DNA from: Geosiphon pyriformis
Lineage: Eukaryota; Glomeromycota; Glomeromycetes; Archaeosporales; Geosiphonaceae
Direction: 5' to 3'
Assembly: GCA_016748015.1 (NCBI GenBank)
Contig: JAAOMT010000745.1
Coordinates: 4,881-59,441, forward strand
Length of the DNA stretch: 54,561 nucleotides
The notes beneath the pieces are model-generated. The model ran no database searches and was not told the DNA's origin. It worked only from the letters and a program-made list of their open reading frames with translations. How positions within the stretch are numbered: the first letter of the stretch is position 1; each line of letters opens with the position of its first letter. The translations under genes were made by a program, and so were the position numbers. This document shows, piece after piece, positions 36,613 to 46,560 of the stretch.

Positions 36613-37308
36613 TCATACAATTTTAAATGTTTGGCATATCCTTATTCGTGTCGTTTTTGCTTGTTGTAAATTTAAAAGGCAAACGTTGTATCTAAAAATC
36701 TTTAAGAAGCAAGCATTCAGGTGGGTTATTAAAGATTCATGTAATTGTCGTAAGGCTTGGTACTGCAAAAATAAAATTTTCTTACCTAATTTTTGTTCAA
36801 TAGGATTCATTATTCTGCTAAGAGCCATTGGATCCGGATGAAATTTAGGGGAAATTTTTTGTTTGGTGCAATAAGGAAAGTTATATTCTTGAGTTCTCAA
36901 GAGTTTTGAGCGATCAATAGTTGAATTGCGCTTTCTGGGTGAAAGATGCTGTTTTCTAATCGGCTTAGGATTCCACTTGGCCCAAGTCAGGCTCGCTTCC
37001 GATGAAAGATGTTCATATGTTGCTCTCACCTGTTCACCTTGACTCTTCCAAGAGACAGAAGCCATTCGACTAACTATTGGCATTGGCCAATTAACCCCAA
37101 ATCTCTGCAAACTCTCAAGATATTTGATACGAAAAAGAATAAAAGCGTTGGGAGCTCTTTCTTTTCGCTTTGTGTTTTTGAACAATCCTTCAAAGTCAAA
37201 TGATGGAGGATATTCGACAACAAAATTTACTGGCTCTTCGGCTGTAGCATTTGACTTTGAGTTTGAATTTTCGAAAATAAAATATAGGCGTTTTGATGGC
37301 TCACCCAT
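36613..37308 (-). CDS. MATA-type HMG-box protein
   Basis: A 231-residue frame beginning MGEPSKRLYFIFENS. Residues about 50-112 form an HMG box of the fungal mating-type/Ste11 kind: KERAPNAFILFRIKYLESL, then MPIVSRMASVSWKS and VRATYEHLSSEASLTW. Predicted role: sequence-specific DNA binding and bending in the nucleus. Many copies of this class occur in arbuscular mycorrhizal fungi, where a mating role is unproven. The C-terminus after IEQK may be intron read-through: GTAAGA follows immediately, and composition becomes less coding-like (LLNLQQAKTTRIRI). The real protein may end soon after residue 170 or continue in another exon that I could not place. Confidence 0.8.
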   Translation of the reverse strand: MGEPSKRLYFIFENSNSKSNATAEEPVNFVVEYPPSFDFEGLFKNTKRKERAPNAFILFRIKYLESLQRFGVNWPMPIVSRMASVSWKSQGEQVRATYEHLSSEASLTWAKWNPKPIRKQHLSPRKRNSTIDRSKLLRTQEYNFPYCTKQKISPKFHPDPMALSRIMNPIEQKLGKKILFLQYQALRQLHESLITHLNACFLKIFRYNVCLLNLQQAKTTRIRICQTFKIV

Positions 37309-37344
37309 TGTATTTCGCTTTTGGGAACTTGTTGAGCTGGGCGC

Positions 37345-38033
37345 TTAGCTTACAGAAGTGTAGTTTAAATGAAAAAATTGTAGCACAAACCTCGCATTTG
37401 TATTTCTTAACCAATTATCTTTTGGTTTCACCAAGCACCTTTTTGTTGCTTTGGTATCACCAAAGATGACCGCTTCAAAGGCTTCTACCTCTCCATTGGA
37501 GAGAACTAAACACAACTTTTCCTCAAATTAATGATGATGATTATGATGATGAAAGGGAAAAGTTTAAAATTTTAGACTTGCAATTTTTAATCGCCATGAT
37601 TTCCATTACATTCATGAAATTTTTAATGGTGTTGTAGATCGGTATGATCTCACACATTTACCGTGACCCATGATTTTTTCTTTAAAAAACCCTTTACTAA
37701 AATGAAAAACAGTCATGCATAAGTAGAAAAAACACGACTCAATTTCCTTCAATTTAAGCAGCTCTGAGTAAAGAAAACCTTTATAGCTCTCAGAAAAGAG
37801 TGTAATGTTGCCAGTTTACATTATGATTCTCTAAAGGTTAAAAACATACGTTTATTTTTTGCATGTAATAAAACGGTTGTTTGGTTTGCCTCGACTTCAT
37901 CCAATTGCACAAGATCCATTCAGCAGCGATATTCATTTCTAACTATAGACCCATTTTTGATTCCTTGTATTACAACTAGTGGCTCGTTCATAAGCTGAAA
38001 GTGGCTACGTACAACATTATCAACAGAAATGTA
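37345..38033 (-). pseudogene. Coding-like exons of an unidentified gene, with an in-frame stop
   Basis: Two minus-strand segments look coding. Segment 38033-37850 reads VVRSHFQLMNEPLVVIQGIK and later DLVQLDEVEANQTTVLLHAK, ending exactly at a strong GTATGT donor (37849). It has an in-frame TGA at 37922-37920. Segment 37527-37345 reads LVLSNGEVEAFEAVIFGDTK and KPKDNWLRNTNARFVL, ending at TAA 37347-37345. I could not find an acceptor that joins the two in phase. It is either a broken gene, or a gene whose TGA lies in an intron. The family is not recognised. It lies just upstream of the MATA-HMG gene on the same strand. Confidence 0.4.
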
Positions 38034-38846
38034 CTACACAAATTGAACTTTAAAACAGAAATGAGCATTGTCTCGCTTGAGTTTTTTTTTCAAAATACAG
38101 CAAGTTTTTGTGATAGAGCTTGTGACATGATCCTAAATATTATATGATCAACTTTTCATGCAGGAAATTTGAATAAAATATTTTTGTGAGAGATAAACTA
38201 ATTTATTAGTGCTTATTGTTACATTCAAATTTTTTGCTAAATCATTTACTTTTGTGTAAAATTTTCTTTCATTCTAGAACAATTAAATTTTGCAACTTAT
38301 TAGCTTACTTTTATTCTTTAATAGAAATTCTATTTCAATTTGTACAAGAACTCCTAATTCGTTGGGTGGAAATTCAAAGCTCAGATACCCGTTCAATTTA
38401 ACTCAAATAACGTTTACTGTTGGTAATCATTTCAATTTTTTAGGTTTTTAATTTAATAAATTCTTCAAGCAAAAAATTTAGAAATTTTACTTTTAAAAGC
38501 TTTACGTTCTTAAATAAATGCTTTCCATTTATGATAAAGTGTCATTTTTTTTTTGTATTTCCCAATTGCAGAAATGGCACACTATCCCATGTTGCAATGC
38601 ATACATTATCTCATGCATACTATTTATGTTCATGATAAATATTAAATTTCACATTTTAATAAGCAAAAAAAGTTTGGTTATATTTTTATTATTGCATGAA
38701 TTACAAATTAATTTAATTTTTAGTCATTGTTTTTTTCGTGTTTCATGATAATTTAACACAAAAAATATATATATTATAAAAAATGAATAAGTAAAAAAAA
38801 ATTTATTTATTATAGGTGGATTATAAATTTATTGTATTTGATCATG

Positions 38847-38879
<33 letters not shown>

Positions 38880-39690
38880 TAATAATAATTTAATATATAT
38901 GAATCCTTTTTTGGTGTTTTTTTTTTATAAACATAATAGTATCATTAAAAAAAATTTTTTTTTTTTCACTTAAAAATATTATAATTTTTATGCATTCATC
39001 TTACTAATTTAATAAAAGATATTTGATTTATTGACACAAACATTTAATTTGTTCAATAAATTTTTAATTTTAATAAATTAAAATATTTTTTTGAATTGAT
39101 ATTTTTATTTTTTATAAATTAATTTTATTTTTTTTAAAAATTTTTTGTTAATATTCATATTTATTTAAATAAAAATTATTTTCATAATCTTTATTAAAAT
39201 ATTCAAAATTGAATTTAAAATTTTCAAAAAAAAAAAAAATGTAAAGAAATATTACATTTTTATGAAAAAAAAAAAACTAAAGATTTTTTTTTTACGATTA
39301 TATTAAGATTTAGAATTCAGAATGAAATAAACTTTATTTAAATATTATATATAAATATTTTAAAGCATTTTCATAATTTCTACGATACACTTATTATTCT
39401 ATGCAAAAAATATTTCAAAGAAAAAAGCATTAAAATAATTGATTCTAAAGTAATAAATAATGATTACATTGAAAAAACTTGATTTGAATTTAATATTTAA
39501 AAAATTAATTAATTACTTTCGGTCTATTTTCAAATACGCAAAATAATTATTAAATATTCAAGTTTAATGTAAGTTTGTTTTAAAATGTAAATTTTTCTAC
39601 TTATTTACGGCTCTCGTAAAGTCTTTTAATTTTGCTTGACATTTTTACGCTTTTTGTTCATTACGTACTTTATGTATTATTTTATTGTAC
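38034..39690. other. AT-rich gene-free region
   Basis: No gene is supported. From about 38750 to 39620 the sequence is almost pure A/T with long homopolymer runs and an AAT microsatellite, resembling the other decayed blocks. Confidence 0.4.
38849..38880. repeat. (AAT)n microsatellite
   Basis: About ten AAT units in an AT-rich block. Confidence 0.85.
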
Positions 39691-39692
39691 AG

Positions 39693-39895
39693 ACCATAGC
39701 AAAGATGAAACCTTCATGCCTCAACTCCCACCACTAAAGCAATACAAGTGTGAAACAACTAAAGATCTCACAATGACTATTTCCGGAATAATTTGTCATG
39801 AATTTTTACGAGATATTCTGGTTACCCACCTTTTGGATAATAGCTTAGTTTTCAAAAGACCAATAATCTCTGAATATACACTTAAGTTATCTTAG
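39693..39895 (+). other. Terminal-exon-like coding fragment, unidentified
   Basis: After a TTTATTGTACAG acceptor-like site, an open frame of about 67 codons runs to TAG at 39895 (MPQLPPLKQYKCETTKDL, then ISGIICHEFLRDIL). Its composition is clearly more coding-like than the flanks. No upstream exon was found, so it may be a stranded gene fragment. I do not recognise it. Confidence 0.3.
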
Positions 39896-40336
39896 TAGCA
39901 CATCTATTTACCTATTTTGGGTATGTACAGAGTCAAAGGCTGGTATAATCACAATCAAACAGAGAAATTTCTATATAATGTCATGAAACAAAAAATGGTT
40001 TGATTAAATACTTATGGCTGTCAAAAATCTTTTTCCTTTGTTAAACTCGCATTCTTTTTATTAATCTTAACCAGTTAAAAGAATTATTAATAATTTAGGA
40101 AAAATTTAGGAACTTTCAATTATTAGATAAAATTAATTCAACTGGATTATTTCTGTAATTTCTTTTTTTGTCCAATCTAGTCTATAAATTAAATATTAAT
40201 ATGAAACTTAATTAAATTAAAATTAATTAATACCTTTGTGCGCTCTAGTTACTTTAATCTGCCTTTCATCCAGTCGATCGAATGCATGTTGATTTTAAAT
40301 TACTGTCTTATCACTTGTCAACTATATTGGCATAGA

Positions 40337-41237
40337 TACAGTTTTGGACAAAAAATAAATGGTAGTTACATAAGATGGGTTTTAAAAATTTTATTTTATA
40401 AAATCATTTTAATAAACTTATTTATTATATATTATAAAGAATATATCATTAAAAACAAATTTATTAAGAAAAAATTTAAGATTTTACAATAAATATTTTT
40501 TAAATAAACTTATTCTTTAAATATTAAAGAATATATATCTAAATTTTTATTTATTGAATAAAAATAAAAATAATTATTTAAAATTTTTTTTTTATGAATG
40601 AAAAAAGACATACAGTGACCAATTAAAAAAAAAACTTTACGAACTAAAGTAAGTTCCTAATTTTCGTTCTGACAGTCACAAGTACCGTTTGAAAAAATCT
40701 ATGAAACTACTATAGAAGACAGTATCTACAAACGACAGTAAAATTTGATGGGTAACATTATGATTACAGTTCATTGCGTTGTCATATTGAAAAAAAATTG
40801 AATGACGATGGGAATGGAAAATACTTACAAATAATTTCATTGAACTTTAAACTGGTTTGGGGACAATAATATTAAAGTTCTTGATTGGCTCTCACAATCT
40901 TCAGACCTAAATCTCATTCGCCATCTACCTGAGCAAGTTCATAGCAAGAAAGACTTGTGAAAAAAATTAAAATAATATTGAAATCGAACTTTGTACTAAA
41001 CTTATTGAATTCATGCCCAATAGAATAGCAGATCAGATTTTATAAAGGCTGGTGGTAACGTAATAATAGAACTATACCTCAATCATATATCGTAACCATA
41101 TATGCACGTATAGTGAATAAGTAGAATAGATGCCATGCTCGTTACTATGTCAGTCAACCATTTAACCTTTCAAAGAAATAAATCATACAGTTTGAAAGCC
41201 TGCTTTAAATTGATTAATATATGTCCAAAAATAGACA
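40337..41237 (+). mobile_element. Decayed Tc1/mariner DNA transposon
   Basis: A relic of a Tc1-family transposase is readable across frames: EKIYETTIEDSIYKRQ and TVKFDG near 40690-40750, NWFGDNNIKVLDWLSQS with SDLNLIRHLPEQVH near 40853-40943, and IELCTKLIEFMPNRIADQIL near 40983-41043. The usual NPIE.LW catalytic Glu position reads Arg (NLIRHLPE), and several stops and shifts break the frame. TACAGTTTTGGACAAAAA near 40337 and TGTCCAAAAATAGA near 41223 look like degenerate terminal inverted repeats, giving an element of about 0.9 kb, shorter than an intact one. It is inactive. Confidence 0.75.
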
Positions 41238-41531
41238 TTCATGACGAAAGGTTTATATTTTTATCTCCAATCACCAATATGCTATCTGAAATTTAATACA
41301 TTTTCTCGGGTGATACGATGACTTTTGTGAACCACCGTTCCCCAAATTTGAGTCAAAATAAGTTGTTATAAAATCAAAAAGTCTTTTGGAAAAAAATCTC
41401 GTTTTACCAAGATTACTAAAGAATTTAATTATTTTTAACATTGCACTTCTTTTATAAACTTAAAAAATTTTAAATTTATATTCCTACTTACTAAAATATT
41501 TTTAATAATTATACCTAAACCTTCAATACTA

Positions 41532-43300
41532 ATGAAAAGCTTATCCCTTTCTAACGGGCTTATAAACTCATCGGCAACAACATTTCTATTGCATAAATTC
41601 CAATCCGTAATATTCACAAAGCTCCGTCTAAAAACTTTGAACACTTTGAAAAGGATAAAAAATCAAAATATATCGTTTATATTAACAATAATTTGTGCAT
41701 TAACTTTATTGTATGGTGAAGTGATTGTTTATTACTTCACATTTTGGAAATGTAATTGGCCATCATTAAAAGAATGGGTAACCTATTTATAATAATAATT
41801 TGATTTTATTTTAGATATAGAAGAGACTTTCAGGGCTAAAAACTTTGCCCTAAATTTTTTAAGGATTTATCATTAGGCACGCCATATCACATGATTATAA
41901 TTGCTGACCAACGTATAAGTGAAAGTATTTCATATAGACAAAAAGGAATACTCCAAAGAGTTACTGAAATTCATAAAAACACACACTTACGAAAAAATTG
42001 GCGAATTTTACAAGATAGATTTCCTTCTGATGCTATAATGATATTGGGTAATTTAATGGATCGGGGATCAGAATTGGAGTCTCAGGAGTAAGTGGAATTT
42101 TTGTGATTTGTTCTCTTTTGATTTTCCAATTTTGCTCGACATCAGACTTAAGTATTTATCTAATCTATTCTATCAAGATGGGAAGATGAATTACACAGAT
42201 ACAATTTAATATTCAGTCCACGATATTCAAATCAAAGTATACCAGTCTTTTATTTAGCTGGAAATTATGATATTGGAGTTGGAAAAAAAGTTGACAGAAA
42301 GGCCTATTTGCGATTTAGTAATGTTTTAGGACCAACCAATTTCGTTCACACACTTGGTAATCATACCATTGTAGGATTGGATACGATAACTTTAAGTGGT
42401 GAAGATGATTCGCTCAAAAAAGAAGGACTTGAATTACTAGATCAATTGGAAAATGGTATGCTTTTTCGAGATGTCAGTTTTAAAAAAAAATTAAACCTTA
42501 TTTCCAATATTTTTTTCAACTTTTTTTTGTATTCAGATATTAATATATACACCCAAAACAGAATCCTATTTACCCATCTTCCTCTACACCACCGGCCATC
42601 CAACATCAATTGCAAAGGCATTAAAGACCAATACCAAAAAAACCCAATAGATGAGAATATTTCAAATATAATTTTGGATAAGTTACAGCCGAATTTGATT
42701 ATAAGTGGATATGGTCATGATATTTGTGAGATAGAAGATGGAAAAAGCCAAAATGCCGCCGAAATTCGTGTGAATAGTTTTAATTTTGCAATGGTATTAT
42801 ACTTTTATATTTTTTGATTATTCCAAATTATATATATGTTAATGGTCATTAATTTGTAAATTCAGGGAGTTTCAAAACCAGGATTTATTCTTTTAAGTCT
42901 ATACAATCCATATTCATTACTCAATATATCCACAACTCCCACTTACGCATACTCTTTATGCCCCTTACCAAACCAAGCTCAAATATTATTTTCCTACATA
43001 TTCCTCTTAATAATCTCCATCCTACTCATTCTACGAAGCAGCCATACCAAATTTTGTCAAACCAAGTCATTCCATAACTTAAGTATCTATAATTTATTGC
43101 CGATTCACGGAATGGAAGCGAAAAAATTCGAAAAAGGATCAAAACCATTTTTCATTACCTGGATTTATTGGAAGGTTATCCTGCTAGACTTGACAAAAAT
43201 TTTAATTTTTGTACTGGGAACTTATCTCGCTTGCATGGGACTATTTGTATGGGAGAATTGGGATATCGTTACAAGATATTTTAAAAGGAAGGGTTTATGA
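41532..43300 (+). CDS. Cdc1/Ted1/PGAP5-type metallophosphoesterase, probably catalytically impaired
   Basis: Five exons, 41532-41777, 41864-42087, 42178-42455, 42537-42793 and 42866-43300, give 479 residues, with every phase matching. Topology fits the family: an N-terminal membrane span (about residues 50-72), a phosphoesterase domain (about 92-330), then two C-terminal spans (ILFSYIFLLIISILLIL; WKVILLDLTKILIFVLG). The C-terminus KRKGL fits a KxKxx ER-retrieval signal. Relatives remove ethanolamine phosphate from GPI anchors in the ER/Golgi. Family landmarks are clear (MIIIADQR, LRKNWRILQDRFPSDAI, GNYDIG, FTHLPL, CPLPNQ). Yet metal-ligand motifs deviate: GD is GN (145), GNH is GNY (187) and GH is GY (308). 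D97, D148, N186, H263 and H310 remain. Introns 1 and 2 use AAG acceptors. The gene converges with the BTB gene. Confidence 0.88.
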
Positions 43301-43587
43301 TGTTTATAAATACGTTCCCAAAGATCATGTTAATAAAGTTTAAAAAGTATTTCATTTCACGGGTTTGAAAAATGCTCCTGTGTCAAAATCATTCATATAT
43401 GTCTTAGTCAAAAATGCAATAATCTTTCCTACAAAAAATGGAATAGCCTAAACTTCAGCTCTTTCCAAATATTTTAATGATCAGGTGCGATAGAAAAATT
43501 ATATTTATTAATAATAAATTTATAGTTAGCGAATCTTAAATTTGTTATTTGGCAGCAAAATTAAAGATTCGTTTCAAATTTAAAAGA

Positions 43588-45158
43588 TTATTTATCATAT
43601 TTCCTCAACCGTTCCTTTTTTATGTCCATCTTATGTCTCAACACCATTGTATTAACTCTTGGATGGTGACGATGACTATTATTATACGATTGCTCCTCTT
43701 CTTTAGATCTATCGACTGCTGGACTCTTTTCTTCCTCATAAACAATTTCAATGGGTGTCGCAGGATTAATATTCATTTCAAACAGATGATCGAAAAACGT
43801 TGGCTCTTCAAATGTGACTGGTTCCAGATTATCAAGATCAGACGATAAATTTTCGACTTGAACAGGTTCATCAATTGTTGATTGACCTGAATCGGAACAA
43901 GATGAGCTAGTAGTTTTCGACGGTTTGAACTTGATAACTTCTTTATTTTCAACAGGAAACAAAATCTAAAAAGGCAAATTAGTCTGAGCATATATCTAAT
44001 AATTACTCAATCTAGCAATTGAACATCTTACATCTGCTTCTTCCTTGGTTTTAACGAGTTTCTCCACAATTATTTTCATCGCACCATACAGGGCTTCCAG
44101 AGGAAAATATCCTGAAGGAATAACCTAAACGAATTGAAAGGTATAAATTTTTGACTCAATTAATAAAACTAAAAAAGTAGGCTGAAATAGTTTCTACTCG
44201 CCTCTTCAAGAAGCACCTTGGGTCCAACCCCATTCAAATCAACGTAATCAAGCAGCTCTTGTCTTTTTGTAGTTTCCAAAAATGGTCCGTCAATCGAATT
44301 AGTTAGCCAATGCTGGATAAATCTAAATACCTTGGCATCTTCACTAACTACACCAATATTTTCGATATTAGGACACTTCATCTTAGATACTTTTGTCTCA
44401 TTACGTCGATCGAAAAAAAATTTAAGACTCGATATGTTAATCTCATGCGCATTATTCTGGGTGAGAGTTTTTGTCGCCAAAATATCAGAGCCTTCAAGGA
44501 AATCATAACAGATCGTGGCTAGAGTAGTGAAGATTGAATCTAATTCTTTTGAGCCATCATTAGAGTTAACATTCGACTTTTTTGATTCAATTTTAGTCAA
44601 AGGAGAAAATTGATTAAGGAAATAAATTGCATCCGAGGTCCTCAGAATAAGACCTCTGATTCTGGCAATGATTGGTTCAAGAAGGCTGGCTAGACGAAGT
44701 TTTTGAATTAGGACTACAATAGAAACCAAATCTTCAGTTCGGTGATCCACCAGATTTAAAATTCCAGTATGTAGATAATTGTTAATGGTAGAAAAAGCCG
44801 TTGACAAAAGTGTCCCTGGCAGTTCAATTTCACCAAGTAGTTGGGATAGTTTAAAGGCTCCACTTTCCGAGTATACCGACATAAACTCACGCTCAGAGGT
44901 GAGAAATCGATAAATTGTTGGTGATCTAGCTGCCAGAACAAACCTGAAAAATAATGTATAATAGGTAAAAGTTTAGGATTATTAAAAACTTTTCGAACCT
45001 AATTTTTGAAAATCGAAATTATTCAATTACCGATTGGCAAATACACTTTGGCCATCGGCCAAAATTATTTCGCAGTCAAGAAAATGAGGATCGCTAAATA
45101 ATTTACCAATCTCATCTGCCAATAGTGGCCTTTGATCCACAACCTGCCACTGGCTCAT
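43588..45158 (-). CDS. BTB/POZ-BACK domain protein
   Basis: Four exons, 45158-45031, 44943-44202, 44124-44032 and 43965-43588, give 446 residues. The N-terminal BTB fold (about residues 15-115) begins LFSDPHFLDCEIILADG, followed by NRFVLAARSPTIYRFL and IELPGTLLSTAFSTINNYLH. A BACK-like helical part follows (ATICYDFLE, KVFRFIQHWL, LLDYVDLNGVGPKVLLEE, VIPSGYFPLEALYGAM). The C-terminal 126 residues are polar, with an acidic middle and a basic end (HKMDIKKERLRKYDK). BTB-BACK proteins often act as Cullin-3 adaptors; that role here is inferred. There are no Kelch or TLDc repeats. The second intron appears to be GC-AG (donor GCGAGT at 44201). Its stop lies 288 bp from that of the convergent phosphoesterase gene. 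Confidence 0.85.
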
Positions 45159-45844
45159 TTTGAATGAGTACAAACAAAAAACGAGGAATGGATCCTATAT
45201 GTATTGTTCGCAAGTGATAAAGTGTGATCTAAATCATAACATGGCATTTGAAAAAAGTTATCATTTAAAGACCATTTTTGCAACTCGAATTAGAGGTTGG
45301 AAAATTTGATTGGTTAATGATTACTTATCTATCAAACTAATAATGCCAATAATTTTTAATATGTACGTACATTTCTACCAATTCAATTTGAAGTTTCTTC
45401 TGATCATAATTATTGCATTATATCAGAAGAAAGGATAAATTTTGATGTGGGGGCTTATAGTCAATAAAACTGTTTTAGTACTAAATATCTGCAATTGATA
45501 CGTTCGAATTCGCATGACTTGTAATGTCTCTAATAAATAAAATATTTTGAGAGTTGTTATAGAATATTCAAATCGAAATTATCGATTCAAACTCCTCAAA
45601 GACTTGAAAATGTAATGTATTAAAAGTAATAGACTAAAAATTTTAAATACCTCCTTTTTAAATCACTGATTTCATCAAAGTTGTAGTGGAAATTCAGAGC
45701 TCCTATATTTTCTAATGCTTAAAAATATTTTTTATTACACAATCAAAATTAATGTCCGACTTTTTGAAATAATACTATCATATACACGTTTCATAATAAT
45801 TGAAGTATATCTCATCCAGGGAACCGCGACGTAAATGTACCGGG

Positions 45845-45882
45845 GTGATTTGATTTGATTTGATTTGATTTGATTTGATTTT
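45845..45882. repeat. (TTTGA)n microsatellite
   Basis: Seven near-perfect TGATT units directly beside a short GC-richer patch (GGGAACCGCGACG near 45820). Confidence 0.9.
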
Positions 45883-45894
45883 CTTATACTTTAG

Positions 45895-46001
45895 TTAAGC
45901 AGAGACTCCAGTATTTCGGTATACGTCAAGGAAGTGAAAGTCATCCCAATCGTGAAGCTTCTTCCTGAAGTATTCGTCACACCCTTCACCATCTTTATTT
46001 C
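45895..46001 (-). other. Terminal-exon-like coding fragment, unidentified
   Basis: On the minus strand, after a GGCCACAG acceptor, a 35-residue frame ends at TAA (NKDGEGCDEYFRKKLHDWDD, then FHFLDVYRNTG). The composition is coding-like. No upstream exon is visible, so it may be a stranded fragment of a duplicated gene. Confidence 0.3.
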
Positions 46002-46560
46002 CTGTGGCCAATCAATAAGTCAGATAACTAGAAATAATGCAAAATAATACACAATAACTAATTGATTTCTTCTATAATTATTAATTTTCAAACCAATATT
46101 TGAACTTCCAGAGAAACTTATTGTCATTATGAATGTGTATAAAAAATAGCAATCTTAAGACCCCTTGTAATTAGAATAGGAATATTTGAATCATCAATAC
46201 TCTTGATATAAAAGTTACAAATCCAAAAATGTAATTTCTAAATTGAAATATATCTTTAATATTATGTTGTAAATTGCAAAAATCCTTCAATTTAAATGCT
46301 CAATCCTATCAGAAAGTATTTGATTTTTGCTATTTGGCTTTATGGTTGATCAATTTTTGAAAAGGTGCCAACTGATGTAACGATTTTTTCATTATTTACT
46401 GGATGTCGCTATCGATCAAATTTTTTTTAAATCAAAGCAAAATATGAACAATCTTTTGTTGATTTTTTAAACCTATAGCATTTCAAGATTATGAAGAATA
46501 TCCTAAAAAAAATATTCAAATTTTAATGTATTGTACATTGTACAAGTGAAACGTATAAAA

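Larger units (their letters stand above)
45159..46560. other. Upstream region of the BTB gene with fragments
   Basis: Contains the promoter side of the BTB gene, a TTTGA microsatellite and an exon-like fragment (both listed separately). Otherwise it has no supported gene. Confidence 0.4.
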
